Positions 26,144-35,295 are shown, counted from the first letter of the stretch. The stretch is DNA of 64,000 nt from CALXVA01 sp944392465 (GCA_963931155.1 OZ006978.1:186001-250000); one strand, 5' to 3'. The notes: generated by a model from the sequence alone, not told the origin. Translations and numbers: made by a program.

Positions 26144-27494
26144 TTATGTATTTCTAAATAAGGAAAAACAATTTTTATACACATATGATGCTATACTAAA
26201 AAATGTTTTCTTTTTTATCTCTTTTTCACATATTATATTGCTTTTTCCTATTTCCTTTCCGTCTATTTTATATATTATCTCTCCAACTTTTTGACCTTCA
26301 TATAATGGTGCTACTAAATTTTCTTCTAAATTTACAACTTGCTCTATGTTTTTGTCTTCTCCTTTTTTTAGTAATGCTCCTACATCATTTTCTAAAACTA
26401 AATTTACAGTAGAATTTACCCCTTTTGTTACATCCGCTTCTTTTAATACTGTTTCCTTTGTTCCAAGTTCTTTATACTGATAATTACTAAATCCATAATC
26501 TAATAATTTTTGAGCTTCTGCAAATCTAATTTTAGTTGTTGGGGCTTTCATTATAACAGCTATTAATGATAATCCATCCCTTGTTGCACTAGCTGATAAA
26601 TTATATAAAGCTAGAGATGTAGAGCCTGTTTTTAATCCTGTTGCCCCTTTATAATTTCGTATTAGTTTGTTTGTATTAACAAGTTCAGATTCTCCATTTC
26701 TTAATGTATCCATCCAAATAGTTGTATAATTTAATATTGTAGGGTGGTTGTTTAAAAGTTCTCTGGACATTAAAGCAATATCATATGCAGATGTTACATG
26801 ACCATCTTCATCTATACCGTGGCAATTTTTAAATGTAGTATCATTCATTCCAAGCTCTTTGGCTCTTTCATTCATTTTTTCAACAAAAGCTTCTTGGCTA
26901 CCACATAGATAATCTGCCATTGCAACAGTACAATCATTTCCGAGATACTACACATATTGCTTTTAACATTTCATCAACTGTTAATTCTTCCCCAACTTCT
27001 AGCCAAATTTGTGAGCCTCCCATTCCTGCTGCATCTTCTGTACATGGTACTTTATCATCTAACGATATTTGTCCTGAATCTAATGCTTCCATAATTAGTA
27101 GAATACTCATTATTTTTGTTACACTTGCTGGTCTTAGTTTTTCATGAGGATTATGTTCATACAATACCTTCCCTGTTTTTTGCTCTATTAGTATAGCTCC
27201 TCCAGATTCTAGATTTAAACTATTTCCATTATTTTTTTCATTTTCGTTTTTCTTTGATTTTTCATCATCCACTTCTGCCGATGTTTCTTCTACATTATTT
27301 TCTATCAACATATTTTGTTCTACAGTTTTCTTTTTCGAAGTATCTCCTCCTACAGTATTTTCGGTAAGTGGTTTACTTTCAGATGACCATACATATACAC
27401 TATCATCTACTGCAAGTACAACTGAAAAAGTAAATATAGTAAAAATTATTAGTAATGAGCTTATTATTTTTATAGCATTTTTATTTAAGTACAT
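26144..27494 (-). pseudogene. dacF: D-alanyl-D-alanine carboxypeptidase (DacF-like), disrupted by one frameshift
   Basis: Two frames make one low-molecular-weight penicillin-binding protein. The upstream part (27494 to 26934) has a signal-like N-terminus, a hydrophilic linker and the SxxK box in LRPASVTKIM, and ends abruptly at AICVVSRK. The downstream part resumes with MADYLCGSQEAFVEKMNERA and contains the KTGS box in ATGLKTGSTS. Dropping one base near 26940 restores VVSGNDCTVAMADYL, the SxN active-site motif. The enzyme trims peptidoglycan pentapeptides, and DacF forms act in sporulation. Either the gene is inactive or the base is a sequencing error. Confidence 0.88.
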
Positions 27495-27592
27495 AAAAAA
27501 TACCTCCTAATATATGTTATTAACATTATATTTAAGAGATATTTTTTTATTACTTAATATAAATCATTTATAATTAATCTAATATTATTTTG

Positions 27593-28627
27593 TTAATCTG
27601 ATTCTTGCCCTGGGTTTAGTTTTAAAACTTTTTTAGTTATACTATTATATTTTTTCCATCCTATTTTTATTGTATTTTTTGTTTTCACATACATTATTGC
27701 AACTAATAAAGATGCAAAAAATATAATAATTTGAATTGTATTATTTAATATATTATTATTTATTGTTACATATTTATTAAATAAATTAATAAACATTACA
27801 TGTATTATATAAATATATGTAGAATATTTTCTTCCAATTTCTGCTACTATGTTTTGATAATTTACTTGCTTTGTTTTAATTGCTAATAAAAATACTGCAA
27901 TGGCGAAAAAAGTTGTACTTATATAAATTTCTCCTATAGCATCTTTTCCAAGATCATTTAAAATACGTTCCTCCATTATACTTGTAAATCCGAATAGAGG
28001 TATTAGTATAGCAAATGATTTTGTTGGAATTTTTTTGGCTATTTTATCTTTATTTTTATATAATAAATCACCTATTAAAAAATATGGCAATCCTACAAAT
28101 AAATAATTTCTCATATAAATTGGATCAAAATTTTTGTTTAATACTGCTATTGAATATTCGCCATATATAAGGTTTATTATTAATAATATAGGTATTAAAA
28201 AATATAAAAATTTTCTTATTTTTAATTTATCTGTTATATATGCAATAATAAGTACATACAATAGTGCATTTAAATACCAAAGATGAAATTCAAAAGGAGA
28301 ACTATTATAAAGAAAACTTTCTTTTATTTCTTCTTTACTTGGTATTTGTGGGCTTCCACTTATAATCGATTCAAATATAAAATATAATAAATTTGATAAT
28401 ATGATTAGTACCAATACTTTTTTTATTTGTCTTAGTGGTTTTTTTGATGTTCTATAATAGAAAAATCCTGTTATCATAAAAAATATTGGAACTGCTATTC
28501 TACATAGTGGTGTTACTATATTTCCAATTTTATCTTTATATGAAATATGTATACATATAACTAAAAATGCACATATTGCTTTTAATATATCTAGATTATT
28601 TAGTCTTTTATTCTCTACATTTTCCAT
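27593..28627 (-). CDS. Acyltransferase family 3 membrane protein
   Basis: A 344-residue integral membrane protein with about ten hydrophobic helices. It starts with RLNNLDILKAICAFLVICIH, the typical first helix of acyltransferase family 3 (OafA/WecH-like), with FFMITGFFYYRT next. Such enzymes transfer acetyl or other acyl groups to cell-surface sugars. The substrate is unknown. It stands alone between the carboxypeptidase remnant and ytfJ. Confidence 0.8.
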   Translation of the reverse strand: MENVENKRLNNLDILKAICAFLVICIHISYKDKIGNIVTPLCRIAVPIFFMITGFFYYRTSKKPLRQIKKVLVLIILSNLLYFIFESIISGSPQIPSKEEIKESFLYNSSPFEFHLWYLNALLYVLIIAYITDKLKIRKFLYFLIPILLIINLIYGEYSIAVLNKNFDPIYMRNYLFVGLPYFLIGDLLYKNKDKIAKKIPTKSFAILIPLFGFTSIMEERILNDLGKDAIGEIYISTTFFAIAVFLLAIKTKQVNYQNIVAEIGRKYSTYIYIIHVMFINLFNKYVTINNNILNNTIQIIIFFASLLVAIMYVKTKNTIKIGWKKYNSITKKVLKLNPGQESD

Positions 28628-28944
28628 TTTGTTACCTCATTTATTGTTTTAGCCATTATAATATATCATTTTTTTTGCTTAGTTTCAACCTATTATGATG
28701 TTTTAGTATTCAATTTCAGTTTTATTATAATATTGGTTTTTTTTATAATTATGATGGTTTTGTGTCCTTTTTGTAACTATTTAATTTTACTCTAACCTTG
28801 TTGTATGCAGAAAAATTGTTAAAATTACTGAACTTTCAAATTTCCTATTACATAAGATAAGGCCTCTCTAATACAAATATATTAAAGAGGCTTTTGGTAT
28901 TCTTAATTTAATACATTTTCCATGTACTATCACCGTATATTTTA
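28628..28944. other. Intergenic region with repeat fragment and hairpin
   Basis: No gene seen. It contains half of the dispersed palindromic repeat (AAATTTCCTATTACATA, 28838-28854) and a stem-loop GCCTCT/AGAGGC at 28862-28891 followed by TTTT on the plus strand. The hairpin lies downstream of ytfJ on the minus strand, where its T-tract is poor. Confidence 0.6.
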
Positions 28945-29667
28945 TTATTGATTATTATCGTTATTATTATCATTATTTGTTTCATCATACTCATATTCAT
29001 AATCTTCTTGTACTATTGGTTCTTCTTTTTGATTATTTATTTGTCCATGGTATTGTATTCTATTTCTTCTTGGATGTATTCTATTCGTTGTTGGTGTTTG
29101 TGTTAGTATTTGACTTATATCTTGATTCTGATCTAAGTTTTGTCTTTGATTTATACTAGCATTTTGTATAGTTTCAGTAATATTATTTAATTTTTCTTTT
29201 GTTTCTCTATGTTCTCTTTCTTCACGTTTTATTTCTTCTTTTCTTTCTTCTTTTTTGTTTTGCATTGTCTTGTTTAAGTAACAGTTAACTTTTTCTATTA
29301 AATCTGGCACATAGTCAACAAGTCTATCTAAACTAGATGAATGATTTACTGGCAATAATTTCACATTATTTTGAGTTACTACTAAAAATGCTATTGGAGA
29401 AATACTAACTCCTGCTCCAGCACCTCCTCCAAATGGCAATCTATATTGCACTTGTTCTTCTTTTTCTTTTTTGGTGTATTCGTCAACAGTTTCTCCTCTA
29501 AATTCACTTCCACCTGCGGCAAATCCTAATCCCACCTTAGATATTGGTATTATTACCATATTATTACTTGTTTCTATTGGTTCTCCTACTATTGTATTTA
29601 CATCAATCATGTCTTTTATACTGTCCATAGCGGTCAGCATAAGTCCTTCTATTGGATGCTCATTCAT
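28945..29667 (-). CDS. ytfJ: GerW family sporulation protein (YtfJ)
   Basis: A 240-residue protein. The conserved part (about 1-115) has NMVIIPISKVGLGFAAGGSE and LPFGGGAGAGVSISPIAFLV, diagnostic of GerW/YtfJ, a forespore protein needed for germination in Bacillus. The C-terminal half is long, charged and repetitive (KEERKEEIKREEREHRETKE, then Asn/Gln-rich), unlike the short Bacillus protein. The start at 29667 has AAAAGGAG 9 bases upstream; the longer frame adds a basic leader without support. DUF2953 (YtfI-like) lies nearby, as in Bacillus. Confidence 0.9.
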   Translation of the reverse strand: MNEHPIEGLMLTAMDSIKDMIDVNTIVGEPIETSNNMVIIPISKVGLGFAAGGSEFRGETVDEYTKKEKEEQVQYRLPFGGGAGAGVSISPIAFLVVTQNNVKLLPVNHSSSLDRLVDYVPDLIEKVNCYLNKTMQNKKEERKEEIKREEREHRETKEKLNNITETIQNASINQRQNLDQNQDISQILTQTPTTNRIHPRRNRIQYHGQINNQKEEPIVQEDYEYEYDETNNDNNNDNNQ

Positions 29668-29696
29668 TTTATCAACACTCCTTTTCTTTTTACAAA

Positions 29697-29726
29697 TAAT
29701 ATGTGCCAATTTTTGTTAATTTATAC
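29697..29726 (-). promoter_or_regulatory. Possible forespore (sigma-F/G type) promoter of ytfJ
   Basis: On the minus strand GTATA (29722-29726), 18 bases, then CATATTA (29697-29703), matching the sigma-G-like pattern GYATR / CATnnTA. It lies about 30 bases before the ytfJ start, consistent with forespore expression. Confidence 0.4.
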
Positions 29727-29781
29727 ATTACTAACAATTTTTTCATATTTTTTATAAAAAGTAATTTTTTTCCATTTTTTA

Positions 29782-29810
29782 TAGACATTTTTCTTAAAAT
29801 TCTATATAAT
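29782..29810 (+). promoter_or_regulatory. Sigma-A promoter of the 29-codon gene
   Basis: TAGACA (29782-29787), 17 bases, TATAAT (29805-29810) on the plus strand, 35 bases before the ATG at 29846. Confidence 0.75.
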
Positions 29811-29845
29811 AAACATGCCTTCCTATAAGTAGAAAGGAGGTTTAT

Positions 29846-29935
29846 ATGACAACAGCTGACTTGCTTTGGAAACTTATTCAAGAATTGCTTAATAAGCCAA
29901 AAGAGAATAAAGATTCCAAGAACAGTAAAGACTAA
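29846..29935 (+). CDS. Small protein of 29 residues, unknown
   Basis: The frame encodes MTTADLLWKLIQELLNKPKE plus a charged tail NKDSKNSKD. It has AAAGGAGG at 5 bases, its own promoter and a terminator 10 bases after the stop, so it is a complete transcription unit. The first half could form a short amphipathic helix, as in membrane-associated small proteins or type I toxin-like peptides, but no family is recognised. CCTTC upstream can pair with the Shine-Dalgarno GGAGG, hinting at translational control. Confidence 0.6.
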   Translation: MTTADLLWKLIQELLNKPKENKDSKNSKD

Positions 29936-29945
29936 TACATAGTCG

Positions 29946-29985
29946 AAAGGAAGTATTGTTCACCGCTATACTTCCTTTTTATTTT
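29946..29985 (+). terminator. Terminator of the 29-codon gene, loop GTTCACCGC
   Basis: AAAGGAAGTAT pairs with ATACTTCCTTT around an 11-base loop containing GTTCACCGC, followed by TTTTTATTTT. Confidence 0.88.
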
Positions 29986-30011
29986 ATAGAATTTTTTTGA
30001 AATATCATATA

Positions 30012-30050
30012 CATAAAAATAAGAATTAGGGTTCACCGCACCTAATTCTT
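30012..30050 (-). terminator. Opposing terminator of the recX-scpA-DUF2953 operon, complementary loop
   Basis: AAGAATTAGG (30021-30030) pairs with CCTAATTCTT (30041-30050). The minus strand continues with ATTTTTATG. The plus-strand loop is again GTTCACCGC, so the minus-strand RNA loop GCGGUGAAC is complementary to the loop of the terminator at 29946. Confidence 0.75.
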
Positions 30051-30129
30051 TGTTTATATAACTATTGCTAACTTAAACAGTACATTCGCTTTACAGCTAT
30101 TAATAGTATACTATAATATTTTTAAAATG

Positions 30130-30768
30130 TCAAACTAAACTTGCATTTTGATTTTTTCTAGATTTTTTATATATTTTTATTATTGTCATTAAAATACTAA
30201 CCATTTTAACTCTTAATACACTACTCAGTTTAATATTATATTTATTGCCCTGATTATATATTGGGTTTACAATATATTCTATTTCACCTAAATCTTGCAT
30301 TTTTACATTTTTTGATAAAATTATTGATAAAATAGTACAAATTAGTGGAATTATATAGCTTGTTAATATTACATTATCTAATCCTATATCTATATGTAGT
30401 TTTAATTTTTCTATGTTTGGCTTTATTTTTATTATTTCCTTTATATCTGAAAGTTTAAAGTCTTGTTCTATTTTTTTTATATCAATTCTTTCTAAATGCA
30501 TTTTTGTATATATTTTCCTAAGTTTTAATCTATTTAAGTGAAGTGAAATCCATTTTACTTTGTTAAGAAAAAGTAGTGAAATAATTACTTTATAGTCCTT
30601 GTTAATATAGCTTATATTGTTTTCATTGGTATTTAGTGTTTCTATATTTGCAATTTTGTTATTTGATATTTCAAAATTATTAATTTCTATTTGTATATAT
30701 GAAAACACAAATAAGCTTGTTATAATTAAAAGTATTGCAACTATCCCCAAAATAAAAACTAATATCAT
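30130..30768 (-). CDS. DUF2953 domain protein (YtfI-like)
   Basis: A 212-residue protein with an N-terminal membrane helix (residues 3-25), a long middle part and a second hydrophobic segment near 135-155. The C-terminal VLRVKMVSILMTIIKIYKKS matches the DUF2953 pattern. In Bacillota this gene sits between scpAB and ytfJ; here it follows scpA directly. Function unknown; association with sporulation is by neighbourhood only. Confidence 0.75.
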   Translation of the reverse strand: MILVFILGIVAILLIITSLFVFSYIQIEINNFEISNNKIANIETLNTNENNISYINKDYKVIISLLFLNKVKWISLHLNRLKLRKIYTKMHLERIDIKKIEQDFKLSDIKEIIKIKPNIEKLKLHIDIGLDNVILTSYIIPLICTILSIILSKNVKMQDLGEIEYIVNPIYNQGNKYNIKLSSVLRVKMVSILMTIIKIYKKSRKNQNASLV

Positions 30769-30849
30769 ATAACCACCTTCTTAGTTAAAGTTATATAATA
30801 TTAGTTTTTCCATTTTTTTCTTTTTTTAAACCCTATTATATTAGAATAT

Positions 30850-31605
30850 TTAATTTCTTTTATTGTTCTTTTCAACAGTAATATTGCCAAATAGTTTTTC
30901 TTGTGATGTTAACACTTTGCTTCTTCTTGAAAGCTCTAGAAGTCCAGAAAAAGCTGTTACTATTTCTGGTTTAGAACATTTCTTTGAAGAAAATAGATTA
31001 TTAAATACAAATTTTTTATGATGTAATAGCTCTCTAAACATGGTTTTTACTTTTTCTGCTACTGTATATGTTTCTGTAATAGCTATTTTTTCTATGTTTT
31101 TTGCATTTTCGTTTAATCTAGTTGCATTTTTATTTATTATTTCTTCATACATATTAGATATTAATTCTTTTTTATATTCTCTTTCAAGTTTTTGTTTTGG
31201 CAATTCTATTATTTCTGGTGTTTTAAAAACAGTATCTCCACTTTTTTCATACATTTGTCTTAATGTTTTAGTAATTTCTTTATATCTTTTATATTCGAGT
31301 ATTCGTTTTAAAAGTTCCTCTTCTGTGAGTTCTTTTTCGTCTTCTACTTGATTTGGCAATAAGTTTTTAGATTTAATATATAAAAGTGTTGATGCCATTA
31401 CCAAAAACTCGCTTGTTACTTCCAAGTTCATTTTTTCCATTTCGTTTATATATTCTATATATTGGTCAGTTATTTTACTTAAGTTAATTTCATATATATT
31501 CATTTTGTTTTTGTCTATTAAATGGCATAGTAAATCTAGAGGACCTTCAAAGTTCTCTAGTTTTACTTTATATTTATTTGTTTCTAGTGTTAAAATATTT
31601 TGCAT
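30850..31605 (-). CDS. scpA: Segregation and condensation protein A
   Basis: Kleisin subunit of the SMC complex that compacts and segregates chromosomes. A 251-residue protein with the canonical N-terminal LENFEGPLDLLCHLIDKNKM and YINEMEKMNLEVTSEFLVMAS. The C-terminal winged-helix part has VTAFSGLLELSRRSKV. It starts 2 bases after recX. The usual partner gene scpB is not adjacent and is not in the window. Confidence 0.95.
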   Translation of the reverse strand: MQNILTLETNKYKVKLENFEGPLDLLCHLIDKNKMNIYEINLSKITDQYIEYINEMEKMNLEVTSEFLVMASTLLYIKSKNLLPNQVEDEKELTEEELLKRILEYKRYKEITKTLRQMYEKSGDTVFKTPEIIELPKQKLEREYKKELISNMYEEIINKNATRLNENAKNIEKIAITETYTVAEKVKTMFRELLHHKKFVFNNLFSSKKCSKPEIVTAFSGLLELSRRSKVLTSQEKLFGNITVEKNNKRN

Positions 31606-31606
31606 A

Positions 31607-32071
31607 TTACTCTCCTATTGTTTGTATTGCAGTTTTTATTAAATCTGATTTGTAACCTTTTTTTAGCAGGTATTGAATTATATTTTGCTCTTCCATATCA
31701 TTACTTTTTTTTATAATAATGTTTCTAGCAGAATTTATTTCATATTCTTCTAATTGGTCTGCATTTTTGTAAAAATAATCATCAACTAAATCTTTATTAA
31801 TTCCCTTAGATACTAGTTTATATTTAAGTTCTTTTAAGGATAAATTTTTTAGATTTATAAATTCTGCTACAGCTCTTTGTATATAGCTTTCATCATTTAT
31901 GTATCCATTTTCTTTTAAATCTTCTATTACTTCGTCTAATAAGTCTTGCTCTTCTATATTGCTAAATTTTCTTCTTACTTCCTGTTCTGTTCTTTTTTTA
32001 TATACAATGTATTTCATTACTTTAGTTTTTAATTTATCTAATTTTTCAAATTCTTCTAAGTTATATGTCAT
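31607..32071 (-). CDS. recX: Regulatory protein RecX
   Basis: Modulator of RecA filaments, 154 residues, built of three-helix repeats. Typical stretches are YIVYKKRTEQEVRRKFSN, DLKENGYINDESYIQRAVAE and ELKYKLVSKGINKDLVDDYF. Located 108 bases after recA, with a dispersed palindromic repeat in between, and immediately before scpA. Confidence 0.92.
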   Translation of the reverse strand: MTYNLEEFEKLDKLKTKVMKYIVYKKRTEQEVRRKFSNIEEQDLLDEVIEDLKENGYINDESYIQRAVAEFINLKNLSLKELKYKLVSKGINKDLVDDYFYKNADQLEEYEINSARNIIIKKSNDMEEQNIIQYLLKKGYKSDLIKTAIQTIGE

Positions 32072-32104
32072 TATAATTTCATACTTTCTTTAATATTTTT
32101 ATTT

Positions 32105-32170
32105 CATCTAATAAGAAATTTCCCATTTTATATTAGATAAAAGTTATAATCACCATTACCTTTGAGATTT
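32105..32170 (+). repeat. Dispersed palindromic repeat, copy C
   Basis: ATCTAATA and TATTAGAT form an inverted repeat around GAAATTTCCC. It is followed by AAAGTTATAATCACCATTAC (32140-32159), which aligns with the sequence after the palindrome at 55840. Confidence 0.65.
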
Positions 32171-32178
32171 TTTATTTT

Positions 32179-33255
32179 TTATTCTTCAGGTTCTTTTTCT
32201 TGCTCTTCATCTATTTCTTCATCACCAAGGCTTTTTTCGAATGCTGCATTAAAATTATCTCTAATTTTCTTTTCAATCTCTGCTGATACTTCTGGATTTT
32301 CTACTAAGTATTTCTTTACATTTTCTCTACCTTGTCCTATTCTTTCTCCATTATAGCTAAACCAAGAACCTGCTTTATCTATTATGTCTAAGTTTACTGC
32401 AATATCTAAAATATTGCCCTCTTTTGAAATACCTTTTCCATATACAATATCAAATTCTGCTTCTCTAAATGGTGGTGCAACTTTATTTTTTACAACTTTT
32501 ACTCTGGCTCTATTCCCTATAACTTCGCCATCTTGCTTTATGTTTTCTATTTTTCTAATATCTAATCTAACAGATGCATAATATTTTAATGCTCTTCCTC
32601 CTGCTGTTGTTTCTGGATTTCCGAACATTACGCCAACTTTTTCTCTTAATTGGTTAATAAATATTACAACAGCTTTAGATTTATTTATGACTCCTGCAAG
32701 CTTTCTTAATGCTTGTGACATAAGTCTTGCTTGTAATCCAACATGAGCATCTCCCATGTCTCCATCTATTTCAGCTTTTGGTACTAATGCAGCAACTGAA
32801 TCTACTACAATTATATCTACTGCACCACTTCTTACTAAAGCTTCTGTTATTTCTAACGCTTGTTCTCCTGTATCTGGTTGTGAAACTATTAAATTGTCTA
32901 TATCTACACCTAAATGTTTAGAATAAACTGGATCAAGAGCATGTTCAGCATCAATAAAAGCTGCTTCTCCTCCTAATTTTTGTGCTTCTGCAATCATATG
33001 TAATGCAAGTGTAGTTTTTCCTGATGATTCAGGTCCATATATTTCTACTATTCTTCCCCTAGGAATACCTCCTATTCCTAATGCTATATCTAGACTTAAA
33101 GCACCTGTTGGTATTGCCTCAACCTCCATTGCTCCAATGTCTCCTAATTTCATTACTGAACCTTTACCAAATTGTTTTTCAATTTGTCCTAATGCTGCTT
33201 CTAATGCTTTTATTTTTTCTGGATTTGGTTGATTTTGTTGGTTTTGTTTACTCAT
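32179..33255 (-). CDS. recA: Recombinase RecA
   Basis: DNA strand-exchange ATPase and co-protease for LexA. A 358-residue full-length protein with Walker A GPESSGKTTLALH, IDAEHALDPVYS, and the L2-loop region NQLREKVGVMFGNPETTAGG. The acidic C-terminal tail (GDEEIDEEQEKEPEE) is typical. AAGGAGG precedes the ATG. Its promoter carries a LexA-like box. ymdB and spoVS lie upstream, the usual clostridial neighbourhood, though no RNase Y gene is present. Confidence 0.98.
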   Translation of the reverse strand: MSKQNQQNQPNPEKIKALEAALGQIEKQFGKGSVMKLGDIGAMEVEAIPTGALSLDIALGIGGIPRGRIVEIYGPESSGKTTLALHMIAEAQKLGGEAAFIDAEHALDPVYSKHLGVDIDNLIVSQPDTGEQALEITEALVRSGAVDIIVVDSVAALVPKAEIDGDMGDAHVGLQARLMSQALRKLAGVINKSKAVVIFINQLREKVGVMFGNPETTAGGRALKYYASVRLDIRKIENIKQDGEVIGNRARVKVVKNKVAPPFREAEFDIVYGKGISKEGNILDIAVNLDIIDKAGSWFSYNGERIGQGRENVKKYLVENPEVSAEIEKKIRDNFNAAFEKSLGDEEIDEEQEKEPEE

Positions 33256-33273
33256 TTATTTCTTCCTCCTTAT

Positions 33274-33315
33274 AAACAACTGTTTGTATTATATACTATT
33301 ATTTTAATTTGTCAA
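33274..33315 (-). promoter_or_regulatory. recA promoter with LexA-like operator
   Basis: TTGACA (33310-33315), 16 bases and TATAAT (33288-33293) on the minus strand. CAAACAGTTGTTT (33274-33286) lies at the expected transcription start. The half-sites match those of the box at 26071. Confidence 0.75.
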
Positions 33316-33334
33316 GAGTTTTTTTATTTATTTT

Positions 33335-34921
33335 TTACTGTCTGTACCATGTTTCAAAATTATTATATACAGTATAATTATTTGGGAAGATTGTACCTGT
33401 TAATCTAATACTATATACAACTTTATCTATGTTTCTATATAAGCACACATATGGCATTTCGTCTTCAAAAATTTGTACTATTCTATCATATTTTTCTTTT
33501 AAAAGATTAGGATCAGATATATTTTTTACTTCATTTAATATTGATAACATTTCTTCGTTTTCATAATTTGCTATATTGCCTTCTCCAAAGAAGTATGATA
33601 AATCTGGACTATATCCATTATTTATTCCTGTAATTATCATTTCATAATTTTTATTTTCCAAATAATTTTTGTATGATGAATTTGATACTCTGTTTAAATA
33701 TACATTTATTCCTATATCTTCTAATTGTTCTTCTATTTCTTCTGCTACTTTCACTCTTGATTCATTGCTTGAGTCAACAACTAAATTTATATTTAAATAT
33801 TGAATATTATAATTTTCTGTTTTTCTCCATGTACCATATCTATATTCCCAACCAGCATCTTCTAATGTTTTTTTTGCTTTTTCTTTATCGTAATCTGACT
33901 TTCCTTCTTTATTATATAAATAGCTACCATAATCTATTGGAAATGATGATACATAATTATTATTACTAAAAACAGAAGAATTAATTTTCTTTTTATTTAT
34001 TGCGTAGTCTATTGCTTTTCTTACCGCCTTATCTGCCAAAACTCCTTCTGAGCAATTGAAACTGATAAAGTCGAGTTCTCTTCCTTTATATTTTGTTGTA
34101 TTAAAACCTATTGTTCCTATATAATCTTCAACATTAGTTTTAGATGTACATACAAAATCTATATTTCCTATTTTTAGGCTATTATAAGCATCTCCCATTG
34201 TATCAAAAAAAGTTAGAACTATTTTATCAATTTTTAGTGTTACTTTATTTGGATTTTCCCAATTTTCGTTTTTAGATAGTTCCATTGAATCTTTACTTGC
34301 TGCTGTTACTTTATACATACCTGTAGCAATTGGAGCTAATCTTGATTTATAAAAGTTTTCATCTTTAAATTGTGTACTCGATACAATTGGAAATATTAAA
34401 TTGTATTCAAAAAATGGTTCTTCATTTTTTAAGTTAAGTCTTATGGTATCTCCATCTATTATTTCAATTGATTTTATATTTTTTACATTATCGGAATATA
34501 CAGATTTGCCTTCTTGTAATTTCTCTATTGTAAATTTTACGTCACTTCCTGTAACTTGAGTTCCATCTTCCCACTTAAGATTATCTTTAAGCCTCACTAA
34601 ATAAGTGGTTGCATCTAATTTTGACCACTCTTCTGCTAACCCATTTTCAATTTTATAATCTTGTGTGATTTTTAATAATGGTTCATATAATAATGTAGAT
34701 AAATTAATAATATCTTTGTTATCTGTTATAAGTGGATTTATATTATCAAAATCCGAAATTCCTATATTTAAAATTGATTCTGTATTTTGTGTATTCTGCT
34801 GTACTGTATTTTCCAAAGATTGTACATTTTCTTTGTTTTCAGAATTAATTTTATATATGGCAAATCCAATTATAAATATTACGAATACTATAAAAATATA
34901 TTTAATTATATTTGATTTCAT
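33335..34921 (-). CDS. Peptide/nickel-type ABC transporter substrate-binding protein (SBP family 5)
   Basis: A 528-residue extracellular solute-binding protein of the OppA/DppA type. It has an N-terminal membrane anchor (residues 7-24) without a lipobox cysteine, and family stretches ISTLLYEPLLKI-like NLSTLLYEPLLK, LKDNLKWEDGTQVTGSDVKF and VRKAIDYAINKKKIN. It probably binds oligopeptides. No permease or ATPase genes accompany it, so it is an orphan here. AAGGAGG precedes the ATG. Confidence 0.88.
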   Translation of the reverse strand: MKSNIIKYIFIVFVIFIIGFAIYKINSENKENVQSLENTVQQNTQNTESILNIGISDFDNINPLITDNKDIINLSTLLYEPLLKITQDYKIENGLAEEWSKLDATTYLVRLKDNLKWEDGTQVTGSDVKFTIEKLQEGKSVYSDNVKNIKSIEIIDGDTIRLNLKNEEPFFEYNLIFPIVSSTQFKDENFYKSRLAPIATGMYKVTAASKDSMELSKNENWENPNKVTLKIDKIVLTFFDTMGDAYNSLKIGNIDFVCTSKTNVEDYIGTIGFNTTKYKGRELDFISFNCSEGVLADKAVRKAIDYAINKKKINSSVFSNNNYVSSFPIDYGSYLYNKEGKSDYDKEKAKKTLEDAGWEYRYGTWRKTENYNIQYLNINLVVDSSNESRVKVAEEIEEQLEDIGINVYLNRVSNSSYKNYLENKNYEMIITGINNGYSPDLSYFFGEGNIANYENEEMLSILNEVKNISDPNLLKEKYDRIVQIFEDEMPYVCLYRNIDKVVYSIRLTGTIFPNNYTVYNNFETWYRQ

Positions 34922-35031
34922 ATAGCCTCCTTGCTATATAAATATATAACATAAATTGGTTTTTTTCAACTATTTTAAAACAAAAAGAGACACAAATAAA
35001 ATGTGCCCCCTATATATTAAATTTTTTTAAT

Positions 35032-35295
35032 TTACTTTCTTGATTCAACAATAAGCTTTATACCTGTTCTATCTTCTCCTTCCACTTCAACTTCTGCAAA
35101 TGCAGGTATACATACTAAATCCACCCCTGCTGGTGCTACAAATCCTCTTGCTATTGCTACAGCTTTCACCGCTTGATTAAGTGCTCCTGCTCCTATTGCT
35201 TGCATTTCTGCCTTGTTAGATTCTTTTACCAAACCTGCAATAGCTCCTGCTACTGAATTTGGATTTGATTTTGATGAGATTTTTAAAATTTCCAT
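35032..35295 (-). CDS. spoVS: Stage V sporulation protein S
   Basis: An 87-residue AlbA-like protein matching SpoVS over its length: LKISSKSNPNSVAGAIAGL, IGAGALNQAVKAVAIARGFV and LVCIPAFAEVEVEGEDRTGI. It influences septation and spore coat assembly in Bacillus. AGGAGG precedes the ATG. Adjacent to ymdB as in many Bacillota. Confidence 0.96.
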   Translation of the reverse strand: MEILKISSKSNPNSVAGAIAGLVKESNKAEMQAIGAGALNQAVKAVAIARGFVAPAGVDLVCIPAFAEVEVEGEDRTGIKLIVESRK

